A stretch of DNA of 64,000 bases from Bradyrhizobium nitroreducens (lineage in GTDB: Bacteria > Pseudomonadota > Alphaproteobacteria > Rhizobiales > Xanthobacteraceae): assembly GCF_002776695.1 (NCBI RefSeq), contig NZ_LFJC01000003.1, forward strand, positions 5,701,467-5,765,466, written 5' to 3'. The notes under the pieces were generated by a model. That model was not told the DNA's origin. It was given only the letters and a program-made list of their open reading frames with translations, and did no database searches. This document shows, piece by piece, positions 49,584-57,414 of this stretch. Both the position numbers and the translations under genes were made by a program. Numbering within the stretch: the stretch's first letter is position 1; every line of letters begins with the position of its first letter.

Positions 49584-49967
49584 GTTTTTTTGGCCTTCAA
49601 AACGAACGAAAATGCGACTTGGGAGCGTCGGACCAGCTACGACCGAGTGCTAATGTTGAGACAGATATTAGCAGTGGGGTTCATTTTGTGGTTTGGGCCA
49701 TTGTGCCTGACTGGAGCGGAACACTGTCAAAGGATCCGCTCGCTGATCCCGGCATGTACGAGCCGTCCTCTTGAATAGACTGGCCGCAGTTGATCCGCCA
49801 TCAGTTCGCGCCGCGCATAAAAAAACGGGCTCGAAAGCCCGCTCCGACCAGAAAACGGTCACCAGCTCCACCGCGACCTGTCACGCCTGCCGATACCCGC
49901 TCGAACTGGCAGTGACCCGGTATCGGCCAATGCTTCGTCGAGTACAATTATTCCTTTGCGAGCTTTA
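49584..49967. other. intergenic stretch with leftward terminator
   Basis: 384 bases with no convincing gene. At 49819-49841 there is a leftward Rho-independent terminator, described separately. Confidence 0.4.
49819..49841 (-). terminator. Rho-independent terminator (leftward)
   Basis: On the minus strand CGGGCT-TTCG-AGCCCG is followed by seven T residues. It would end transcription coming from the broken small gene at 49968-50203. Confidence 0.7.
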
Positions 49968-50203
49968 TCATCTGCTTCGTCGAAGTGAAGTGATGCGAGA
50001 TCCAGAACAGTCGTCTACGAACATCTTATGATTCGCGAGCCCAATGTTGCACAGCGCCTCACAGACTGCCATTTGTTCAACTGGATCCTCGATGAGCGTC
50101 CCGCTGAGGAACGCTCCCAAGTGGTGGTCAAACTTGATCGAGCAGTTGCTAGAATTGGCGTTCAATACAGGGACGAATGCTTGAGAGGTTTTACTTTAGC
50201 CAT
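49968..50203 (-). pseudogene. small gene broken by a frameshift
   Basis: A leftward ATG at 50203 with a good TTAGGAG ribosome site encodes MAKVKPLKHSSLY and then stops. One base shifted, the frame continues as VLNANSSNCSIKFDHHLGAF to the stop at 49968, with protein-like composition. A single-base indel near 50175 would restore about 79 residues. A terminator follows at 49841. The IS630 insertion begins 51 bases upstream and may have removed its promoter. Confidence 0.45.
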
Positions 50204-50346
50204 AGAAGTTTCTCCTAAGAGAATCCCGATTGCGGTATGCGTCCGGCGATCTCTAGAGCGGTTCACGTAATTATTGAAGCGGAAGGGATTCCGGAACCCG
50301 GGCGAATATGATTCAAGATGCTGGCTGGGCTGGAGGCCAGCATCCG

Positions 50347-50733
50347 ATGGTCCGACCAATTTCCAACGATTTACGGAAGCGCGCGGTATCGGCCGTTTCC
50401 AAAGGTGAGAGCTGCCGATCTGTGGCGGAACGGTTTGGCGTTGCAGTCTCGTCGGTTGTGAAGTGGTCCCAGCGTTATCGAGCGACCGGCTCGGTAGCCC
50501 CCGACAAGATGGGTGGTCACCGCAAGCCTGTGCTTGATCCGCACCGCGCCTTCATCGTCGAGCGGATCACCGAGACGCCGCACCTGACGCTGCATGGCCT
50601 GAAGGCGGAGCTGGCTGCCCGTGGGGTCAAGGTCTCCCACAACGCAGTCTGGCTGTTCCTGCGCCGGGAGGGGCTGCGGTTCAAAAAAAACACTGTTCGC
50701 CCTCGAACAGGCTCGCGCCGACGTCTCTCGTAG
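50347..50733 (+). CDS. IS630-family transposase, N-terminal frame
   Basis: About 128 residues from ATG 50347 (an ATG at 50308 is in frame). The helix-turn-helix binding part is visible (LRKRAVSAVSKGESCRSVAE, RFGVAVSSVVKWSQRY), then a second winged-helix segment (LTLHGLKAELAARGVKVSHN). It runs into the catalytic frame over a run of eight A at 50683-50690, where slippage or a +1 shift would fuse both into a full transposase. Confidence 0.88.
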   Translation: MVRPISNDLRKRAVSAVSKGESCRSVAERFGVAVSSVVKWSQRYRATGSVAPDKMGGHRKPVLDPHRAFIVERITETPHLTLHGLKAELAARGVKVSHNAVWLFLRREGLRFKKNTVRPRTGSRRRLS

Positions 50734-51295
50734 ACGCCTGCGTTGGCGATCCTGGCAGGCCGGGCTCGATCCGGGCCGGCTCGTCTTCATCGACGAAACC
50801 TGGATTAAAACCAACATGGCCCCTCTGCGGGGCTGGGGACCCAAAGGGGCTCGCCTGCGCGGCTTCGCTCCACACGGTCACTGGCGTACCCTCACATTCC
50901 TCGGCGCGCTCCGCCATGACCAGCTCACAGCACCCTGCGTCTTCGACGGTCCGATCAACGGCGAATGCTTCCGCGCTTACGTGAAGCACGTTCTCCTGCC
51001 GACCCTGCGCGAGGGCGACATCGTCATTCTCGACAACCTCGGAAGCCACAAGTCGAACGCCGTCAGGCAGATGATCAAGGCAGCTGGTGCCAGGCTCTGG
51101 TACCTGCCGCCATACTCGCCCGACCTCAACCCGATCGAACAGGCCTTCTCCAAGATCAAACACTGGATGCGGCAAGCTCAGAAGCGTACCAGCGAGGACA
51201 CTTGGCGCCATATCGGTCACCTCGTCCAGGACATCCAGCCGCGCGAATGCGCAAACTACTTCGCCAACGCAGGCTATGCTTCAATCAAAATGTGA
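50621..51295 (+). CDS. IS630-family transposase, DDE catalytic frame
   Basis: Catalytic part of the transposase. The DDE residues are in VFIDETWIKTNMAP, VILDNLGSHKSN and YSPDLNPIEQAFSKIKHWMR. The natural product is probably read through from the upstream frame at the A8 run (residues from KKTLFALEQARADVSRRRL onward belong to the fused protein), so the separate start at 50621 is not meaningful. The reading frame looks intact. Confidence 0.88.
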   Translation: MGSRSPTTQSGCSCAGRGCGSKKTLFALEQARADVSRRRLRWRSWQAGLDPGRLVFIDETWIKTNMAPLRGWGPKGARLRGFAPHGHWRTLTFLGALRHDQLTAPCVFDGPINGECFRAYVKHVLLPTLREGDIVILDNLGSHKSNAVRQMIKAAGARLWYLPPYSPDLNPIEQAFSKIKHWMRQAQKRTSEDTWRHIGHLVQDIQPRECANYFANAGYASIKM

Positions 51296-51304
51296 AAAGC
51301 TCTA

Positions 51305-51614
51305 GGATGCCTTTACAAGTTTCGAAATCGCTCAAAACTGACCGTCTTCTCTGCGCAAGATCGCTAAGAGCGAATGGCCGATATAAGAATTTCGCCTGAG
51401 AAATCGGATGCATCCTCGGAGATTAGGCGGGACGCAGTCGGGCTTCGCGACCGCTTGGGTCAATCCCGGGATGGCACTCTCTCATTGAACGGCCATTGTC
51501 TGGCGGCGTGGCGGACAAAAAGGGCGGGGCTTTGAAGCCGCGCCCCGATTGGCGACTTCCATTTCCATTCAACGTTATGGCGGCTCTACGAGATAGAGAT
51601 GTCTAGGAGGTCAC
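51305..51614. other. intergenic stretch after the insertion sequence
   Basis: 310 bases without a gene. It contains the leftward terminator at 51516-51546 for the 51615 gene. Confidence 0.4.
51516..51546 (-). terminator. Rho-independent terminator (leftward)
   Basis: Read leftward, GGGCGCGGCTT and AGCCCCGCCC form a stem with one mismatch and a short loop, followed by TTTTTG. It sits about 70 bases after the stop of the 51615-52115 gene. Confidence 0.65.
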
Positions 51615-52115
51615 CTAGGCCAAATACTTCTCGACAAAGTCGGTCGTACTTCCCCTTCCATCTACCACGTCAACTCGCCTCGAAGACGTGACGAACTGGC
51701 ACAGACCGTCCTTTTTCCCGCGGTAATCCAGCAATCCCAACGCATACTGCCCAAATAGGTGGACCACGAAGGACGCCACCTCATCAACCGCTTCTCCGTT
51801 GGCGCCCAAAAAATCAGAAAGATCGTCGGCGAGAGTCGAGAACACCACCGGAGCCTCAATCCGTTCGAGTTCGCTTGGAATTCCGTGCCCCTTCACGCCG
51901 ACATCTGTGTCCAGGTGACGCGAGGGCTTCCAGTATCGAACCTTGCGCCCGCCGTACTTCTCACCTCTGGCGATACCCCGACGTGCCATGCAAGACATGA
52001 TCAGATGCATTCTGTTAGATCGCGGCAGGTCCGCAAACTCAGGGTTGTGCCTCAACAGGCTGATGTCGAGAACATTGGCGATCTCCGCAACGATGGCGTC
52101 AACTCTAACTTTCAT
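51615..52115 (-). CDS. hypothetical protein
   Basis: 166 residues from ATG 52115, with AAGGAGCATGAG before it. Not recognised. The N-terminal half has MKVRVDAIVAEIANVLDISL and a basic RGIARGEKYGGRKVRYWKPS, and the C-terminal half is acidic and helical (LSDFLGANGEAVDEVASFVV). A DNA-binding role is conceivable. It has its own terminator, so it is likely monocistronic. Confidence 0.6.
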   Translation of the reverse strand: MKVRVDAIVAEIANVLDISLLRHNPEFADLPRSNRMHLIMSCMARRGIARGEKYGGRKVRYWKPSRHLDTDVGVKGHGIPSELERIEAPVVFSTLADDLSDFLGANGEAVDEVASFVVHLFGQYALGLLDYRGKKDGLCQFVTSSRRVDVVDGRGSTTDFVEKYLA

Positions 52116-52853
52116 CTCATGCTCCTTGTTGGCCGCAACATCGCGGCCGTACAAGGAGCATTTACTAGTTTGCCAATACGCCCCTTCCGCTGCCGACTTC
52201 ATCGTAGCTAACGGGCTCTCTCCGACCCCACGAGGAGCTTGGCGTGTAAGCCATCAGGTGATCGGATTTCTTGTTCTGGGGGACTCATATGACGCTGACG
52301 GTAATTTACATTATACACTGCAGTTCGGCGGCTCCCCTCAGCTAACTTTTGAGAGATTTCACCAAGTGGGTTCATCGATTTCAGTCATGGACAAGTCCGT
52401 GACTGGCGTTTCGTCCGCGACCGGCTCTCGGTCACAGTCGCGATCTGATTAGGTAATTCTGGCGTGTCTAGCACCGGAGTCGCTGTATTGCAGATCGGGG
52501 CATCGTTATAAGCCTGCAAATATCTAGCTCATCGCCACGGCCAAACATCGCGAGTTTCAGAGCCTGCTGGGCGCGCGTAAGCTCGGTCTCCCGGCCGCCG
52601 AGCAAGAACACGGATCGACACCACTGCTAGGTCATTGATCCAACCCGCACCAACGCCTCCGGGTCGGTTTAGCTGAAAACTCGCTCGTTCGATTGCCCGC
52701 GTGCTGAATCTCGACGGAGCGAAAGCATCACGGCAGCCGGCCGGCGGCGAGCGTCTTTTTCAACGGTCACAAAGGCTCGCATTTTGGCGCCCCTTTTTAA
52801 CAATGAGCGATGCATCCTGGTCACCGCGAACAGCCCAGCGGGGGGGGGGGAAC
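52116..52853. other. 738-base stretch without a recognised gene
   Basis: Frames here are short or of poor composition on both strands. A homopolymer of ten G lies at 52841-52850, just before the stop of the next leftward gene. The stretch may be decayed sequence; nothing definite was recognised. Confidence 0.45.
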
Positions 52854-53288
52854 TCAAGATAACGAAATCTCGGCTTCCGCCGCCATATCCTCGACATGCC
52901 CCGCTAGATCCATAATTTGATCGTCAAATTTGGTAATGAGTTGAAGCACGGCCCGCAGGTCCGCTCGCAGCTCCGCGACCTCTCGGGCAAGGCCCGCGCA
53001 TGCCCATAGTCTTACTGATAACTCAGATAGCTTCTCTGTCGAGCTTGTCCGTAAGAGGAACGGCAGAATGTCTTTTATCTTGCGGGCCTCGAGCCGCAAA
53101 CTTTCACCATCCGCAACAATTTCGCTAAGTTCTTCGACCTCATCAGGTAGCAAGGGACTTCTCTCACAAGCCGTTATGGCGTGAGCAAGCTCCTGGATCA
53201 GCTGCGGCCTACATTTCGAGTCTTGTTCTAGCAGTTTGGCGTCAATGCTCGCATCTTGTCCCGCAAGGATGTCGTCTAATGGCAGCAC
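52854..53288 (-). CDS. hypothetical protein
   Basis: 144 residues from GTG 53288, with TAGGAGATCT before it; longer starts to 53426 have poor composition. It is helical throughout (PLLPDEVEELSEIVADGESL, AREVAELRADLRAVLQLITK), and the C-terminal part predicts a coiled coil. No family is recognised. It is the last of a leftward series downstream of the replication-like gene and may share its transcript. Confidence 0.55.
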   Translation of the reverse strand: MLPLDDILAGQDASIDAKLLEQDSKCRPQLIQELAHAITACERSPLLPDEVEELSEIVADGESLRLEARKIKDILPFLLRTSSTEKLSELSVRLWACAGLAREVAELRADLRAVLQLITKFDDQIMDLAGHVEDMAAEAEISLS

Positions 53289-53495
53289 AGATCTCCTATA
53301 GCTGGCCGCAGGATCGCGACCGAGCGTCACAAAGGGGGATTTACAAGACGGCCGAATCTCAGCGTTCAGAGAATGCCGACTACTGATTTTCCATGAGCAC
53401 GCTGCTTCGTTCGGAATCGGCCTCATGACGCGGCTCCGTACGCCAACTCGATGTGCGGCAAACTACGCACACAGCGTTTAGGAAGCGCTCGATTT

Positions 53496-54302
53496 TCAGC
53501 GCACAGTAAGCGCAGGTAAATATCGGTCTTCTCCGTGCCGAATCGCGCGCCCCAGGAAGCCTTGGCGATCTAAAAGGATTGCGAGTTCCGCCTGGTGGGG
53601 CAGCGCCAATTCATCGGTTTCGGTATCTACGTTCCCACGCCTGTCCCTGCACGGCCTTCGATTTTCGAAGCGCGCTTTGAAAGTATATGTGGCCGTGGTC
53701 ATCAAGTCTTTGTCCTCGGTCCGTTGCGGGGTGACGACCACGGGCCTTGGCGTGTCTTCATCTCTCGGGTAGTGCCTGCGGAAAGCCCCTTCAATCAGAC
53801 CTTGCCCACCGCCGCCAACGAGAAAGTAGAGATGCGGGCGCCACCTCGGCGCTCGGTCATCAGCAAAATGCACCAGATTGTAGTCCATGCCACCGAGGAA
53901 GATCGCTCTGTTAACTTGGCTCCTCGCGATTTGGTTGCGCAGACGATCCTTGAGTAGCTTCCATCTGAAACGGTGAAGGTGGCCGACGTCGAAGAGGTCC
54001 GGAGGCACTATGCTAACCGTAAACCAATAGTCGGGGTCACGCGACATGTAAGCCGCCAACGTCGACCCCCACCAGCGCCGGAAGGCGCGAAGACAGACCG
54101 GACAGCCGGCCGAGCGACACCTGAAAAAACCACACCCGGTAAGACGCTCGGCCAGAGCGCGGCCGGGCTCTCCAAAATCTGGAAGGGCTCTCACCAGCCT
54201 GCGACGCCGGACGTGAGCTTCACTCATCGTCTCGAACTTTTTCAGTTGTTTTGCAGGGTCGTAGTCTTCGTTGATATCGAGAGAGTAGAAGTTGAATTTC
54301 AT
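53496..54302 (-). CDS. possible replication-initiator-like protein with zinc motif
   Basis: 268 residues from ATG 54302. The block GCGFFRCRSAGCPVCLRAFRR is a zinc-binding motif of the type found before the catalytic core of rolling-circle initiators. Later WFTVSIVPPDLF and RWRPHLYFLVGG resemble motif positions of HUH proteins, but the second histidine of an HxH is replaced (HLY), so activity is in doubt. The upstream neighbour is a ParB-like gene. It could be a plasmid-type Rep, or a derived host-factor protein. Confidence 0.45.
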   Translation of the reverse strand: MKFNFYSLDINEDYDPAKQLKKFETMSEAHVRRRRLVRALPDFGEPGRALAERLTGCGFFRCRSAGCPVCLRAFRRWWGSTLAAYMSRDPDYWFTVSIVPPDLFDVGHLHRFRWKLLKDRLRNQIARSQVNRAIFLGGMDYNLVHFADDRAPRWRPHLYFLVGGGGQGLIEGAFRRHYPRDEDTPRPVVVTPQRTEDKDLMTTATYTFKARFENRRPCRDRRGNVDTETDELALPHQAELAILLDRQGFLGRAIRHGEDRYLPALTVR

Positions 54303-54416
54303 TTGGGCTTCCATACATGCCATGCTCATAGTCACAGCCGCGCAGCGCGAGCGATGCACGTGCGGGGCACGGTCAGCGGAGACCTGTGTTTTGTACAAAC
54401 CGAAACACTAAATCGA

Positions 54417-55559
54417 TCAGTCGCTTTCGTTCTCGTGCAGTTCGATTACCTCCTGGACGTCAATCGTCGGCGCACCGCCAACTTTTATTCGCGCGTATCC
54501 AAAAATCCCGACCTCAGATCCGTCGGCGAGGCCAGCAATTTTTGCGCGAAGCGCCTGGGGGATGTCGAACGCGACCCGTGTATCTGGTTCGGCGTCTATT
54601 CCAGACGGTGCGCGAGATCTCATGTCCCGCGGAGTTGCCTGGCCCTCCTCTTCTCCAATGTCTCCACGCGACCCTCCCGGTTTTCTGAGCGGCTGCCTTG
54701 GCGCAGCAGCTGCAACTGGCTGCTCGGCATTTCGGCCGGATGCTTCTGATCGTTCGAAATCGTGATGCGCGGACGGTGGCTGGCTCCGGCCGGCCGGGCT
54801 TGTTTCGACGACTACACGCGACGCCGGCGAAGGAGGTGAGTCAGACCTCGGTTCATCCGATGGTTCTGGGACTTTGTTCGTCAGCCTAGCTAGGGTATGA
54901 ACTTGTGCCACAGAGTTATCACCCGAGGCGGCGACCTCAAGCAGAAGGGTTTGGTTGTCCTCCTGCCTATAGTTGCGGATCGCTTTCTGAACGCCCGGAA
55001 GGATCTTTGCGATCTTGCACGACCTCGCAATCTGGTCCGGTGAAACACCCAGCTCTCGCGCCGTCTTCGCGTAAAATTTTTCCTTCGGTTGGCGACCGCC
55101 GCGAGGTGCCGCATTTTGCGGTGCCTTCAGCGCAATGTATTGAACCATCGCGTAATCGCTTAGGGCACGGTCCAAAGCAGTGAGTCGCAACCGCCGGTGA
55201 CGGTTGCTTATCGCCTCGCACGCTTTGGCTTCCTCTTCGGTCGTCACATCCAACACGGATACCGACACATCTGCTTGGCCGAGCTCCTTCAAAGCACCAA
55301 GCCTGTTGAGCCCATCCACGAGCATGTAGCCGCCATCCGAAATCCGACGAACCAAGATAGGCGTTGTCTGCCTGAATTCTCGAATGGAGGTTTTCAACTG
55401 CGCGACGAGCTTGGGGTCCTCGGGTATGAGGCGTTCGCCGATCGTGATATCGGCGATCGCTAACTTGATCACCGTTCCTGCGCGTTCGGCCTGCTTGAGG
55501 GTCAGCAGAGGCCGCTTGACCGCATCATCTTTCTTCAGAACGAGAAAGCTTTCAGCCAC
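54417..55559 (-). CDS. ParB-like partition/nuclease-domain protein
   Basis: 380 residues from GTG 55559, preceded by TTGGGAGAAAACC. The ParB N-terminal domain is clear: IADITIGERLIPEDPKLVAQ, then TTPILVRRISDGGYMLVDGL (the GxRR-like region is NRLGALKEL), then a helix-turn-helix-like ARELGVSPDQIARSCKIAKI. A proline-rich linker precedes a small C-terminal domain (RVAFDIPQALRAKIAGLADG). It may serve partition of an excised element or regulate transfer. No ParA gene is present in the window. Confidence 0.8.
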   Translation of the reverse strand: MAESFLVLKKDDAVKRPLLTLKQAERAGTVIKLAIADITIGERLIPEDPKLVAQLKTSIREFRQTTPILVRRISDGGYMLVDGLNRLGALKELGQADVSVSVLDVTTEEEAKACEAISNRHRRLRLTALDRALSDYAMVQYIALKAPQNAAPRGGRQPKEKFYAKTARELGVSPDQIARSCKIAKILPGVQKAIRNYRQEDNQTLLLEVAASGDNSVAQVHTLARLTNKVPEPSDEPRSDSPPSPASRVVVETSPAGRSQPPSAHHDFERSEASGRNAEQPVAAAAPRQPLRKPGGSRGDIGEEEGQATPRDMRSRAPSGIDAEPDTRVAFDIPQALRAKIAGLADGSEVGIFGYARIKVGGAPTIDVQEVIELHENESD

Positions 55560-55755
55560 GGTTTTCTCCCAAGCTGTCGCGGCCGGAATTGCGCTCGATG
55601 CTTTGGATAAATGCATCAAGGGATTTTGCGGAAATCAGGGTTCGGCGACCGATCTTGAGAATAACCAGGTCACCTTGACCAATCAGTGCGTAGATCGTCG
55701 TGCGTCCAATGCTCAAAAGGCTGCACGCTTCTTGGATGCTATAAGCAAGCTTCAT
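55552..55755 (-). CDS. excisionase/AlpA-type helix-turn-helix protein
   Basis: 67 residues. MKLAYSIQEACSLLSIGRTT, then IYALIGQGDLVILKIGRRTL, is a MerR-like HTH_17 domain as used by excisionases and AlpA regulators. Its end overlaps the ParB start by 8 bases, so the two are coupled. Confidence 0.82.
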   Translation of the reverse strand: MKLAYSIQEACSLLSIGRTTIYALIGQGDLVILKIGRRTLISAKSLDAFIQSIERNSGRDSLGENRG

Positions 55756-55838
55756 AGTGTTAGTCCCGACCAGAGGGTTCGCGGAACTACATCATTTGAA
55801 GCGGCCTATTTACAACGCCATATCGGGCTCAACTGGGC

Positions 55839-56603
55839 TCACCGCGGCGACTTGTATCTCAATAGGTCCAATTGCTCCTCGTGGATCTCCGCCAGCGCGC
55901 GGTTGATCGTTGCTTTGGAATACTTTTCGGGGAGGTAATCTTCTTCGTTCTTAGCCAGCCACTCGTGAATTTTACGGTCGCGTGCCTTGCCTTGAAACGG
56001 AGGATAGCCGTTCCACATCGCATAGACCGCTCGCTTGATGGCTTCTCTCTCCCCAGCTCTGGTTGACGGATATAGAAGGTGATTGATGAGCCACTGGTCA
56101 AACTCCTTCCGGTAGATCAGCGCGTACTCCAACTGCGCGTAGAAACGGCTGCCGTCACGCCCTCGGACGCCATAATTGCCGGTCTGGAGAAAATCGTCGG
56201 CCAGTCGATCTTTGGGCGTCCACGGAAGCCAATCCTCTGGAAGGAGGGGCAACAACCGATCCTCGGCAGGGTCTCTCACATGGAGGGGCAAGTGCCCCTG
56301 CTCCATGTGCAGACGAAGAAACAAGGCCGCCTTTTTGTAATTGTGCCAAACCGCAGCGCTGTCTCCATTGTGCCAAGCCCTGACTGGTGGTGGATACTTA
56401 TCAGGGAGCCCGTCTTCATTTGCCTGATCGGTCGGCTTCAACAGCGAGGCAAGATCCTTGGCCAGCTCGGTCTGCCAATGATCGGTCCAGCTCGGTTCTT
56501 TGGCGGCAATGAAGTTCTCGAGCTCGTTAAGCGCTTCGCTTAAACTGATCAGATCGTCAGCCACTGTTCCTCCTTCAGCCAATCTCAAACGAGGCTCGGC
56601 CAC
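55839..56603 (-). CDS. hypothetical protein
   Basis: 254 residues, not recognised. It is tryptophan- and acid-rich with a central segment LPEDWLPWTPKDRLADDFLQ and a C-terminal helical part that may bind DNA (KYSKATINRALAEIHEEQLD). It lies 83 bases upstream of the HTH gene on the same strand, at the edge of the island segment next to a tRNA-Glu remnant. Confidence 0.6.
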   Translation of the reverse strand: MAEPRLRLAEGGTVADDLISLSEALNELENFIAAKEPSWTDHWQTELAKDLASLLKPTDQANEDGLPDKYPPPVRAWHNGDSAAVWHNYKKAALFLRLHMEQGHLPLHVRDPAEDRLLPLLPEDWLPWTPKDRLADDFLQTGNYGVRGRDGSRFYAQLEYALIYRKEFDQWLINHLLYPSTRAGEREAIKRAVYAMWNGYPPFQGKARDRKIHEWLAKNEEDYLPEKYSKATINRALAEIHEEQLDLLRYKSPR

Positions 56604-56714
56604 TGCACCCTGATGAGGAAAATCTAGTGCTGTGGATCTCTCGACTGACTTGAAGAAAAGTTGAAGAAGGCAACCAAGCAGGCGTCCTAATAAGATCTAA
56701 CCTGTTGAATTTGC

Positions 56715-56760
56715 TGGCGCTCCCTAGGGGAATCGAACCCCTGTTTCAGCCTTGAGAGGG
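56715..56760 (-). repeat. 3' end of tRNA-Glu(CTC): attachment-site remnant
   Basis: Read leftward the sequence gives the anticodon loop CTCTCAA, stem GGCTG, AAAC, the T-arm AGGGG-TTCGATT-CCCCT, acceptor AGGGAGC, G and CCA. This is the 3' part of a glutamate tRNA. The D-arm, the 5' acceptor strand and most of the 5' anticodon stem are missing; homology stops at 56760. Integrases that use tRNA genes leave exactly such a 3' duplicate at the distal end. Confidence 0.75.
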
Positions 56761-57046
56761 GAAACTCGATCCGCTTGATGAAGAGTCCTGCGATGGACTT
56801 TCGAGTCCGCTGACCGGCCAGTGGAATCTTCGCCCTCATGATGCGCGGGTCGTTCGCCGCCCCAGTTGCACGAATCCCGAAAGCGGCGGACGAATGTCGG
56901 ACATATTAGCATCGAGGCATCCTATTCGTACTCTAAAGAAGCCGAATTCCCTCCGCGCGACGGAGAATGCTTTTCGCCTGTAATCTTATCTGCTCATTTT
57001 TGCTTCACCAAGACTCTGGTCAAAAGGCCAAGAGCGGCGAGGCATT

Positions 57047-57355
57047 ATGCATTTGCGCCCCGAGAGCATGCAGCCACCCTATTCTTCGACCGAGGTCGCA
57101 GCGGCGATTGGCGTCTCTCTGGATACTTTCTATCGCACGCGCCGCCTCAGGCACGAGCGCGATGGCTTGCCTTGGCCGATCAGCGAGCGAGGACCGCTGA
57201 AATGGGAACGTACCGGCTTCGATGCTTGGCTTACCCGACATCATCCTATGCGCCCAAAGACGACTGCTAATGACGCATTCGCGCCGCCGCCAGCAGCAAG
57301 CGACGAGGAACACCGGGAGCGGCTGCGGAGGGCTTACGGACAGCACGACGCTTGA
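57047..57355 (+). CDS. HTH protein, probable excisionase of the integrase module
   Basis: 102 residues. The segment PPYSSTEVAAAIGVSLDTFY, followed by RTRRLRHERDGLPWPISE, is an HTH_17-like DNA-binding domain, as in recombination directionality factors. ATG 57068 is an alternative start. It lies 59 bases upstream of the large integrase on the same strand, which supports a role in excision. Confidence 0.65.
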   Translation: MHLRPESMQPPYSSTEVAAAIGVSLDTFYRTRRLRHERDGLPWPISERGPLKWERTGFDAWLTRHHPMRPKTTANDAFAPPPAASDEEHRERLRRAYGQHDA

Positions 57356-57414
57356 CAGACTAGATCGCGCTAGATTCCAATGGGTGCCATCTCTTACTGG
57401 CACTGAGGCTCTTG

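Larger units (their letters stand above)
50254..51304 (+). mobile_element. IS630-family insertion sequence
   Basis: About 1.05 kb. The ends are inverted copies: CTAGAGCGGTTCACG at the left (50253) and, reversed, CTAGAGCTTTTCACA at the right (51305), both continuing with ATTGAAGC. The TA dinucleotides at 50254-50255 and 51303-51304 are the expected IS630 target duplication. Two overlapping transposase frames fill it. Confidence 0.85.

Noticed and set aside
51943..52452. 169-residue rightward frame
   Set aside because: Its first half is antisense to the 51615-52115 gene; no start signal was found for the second half alone.
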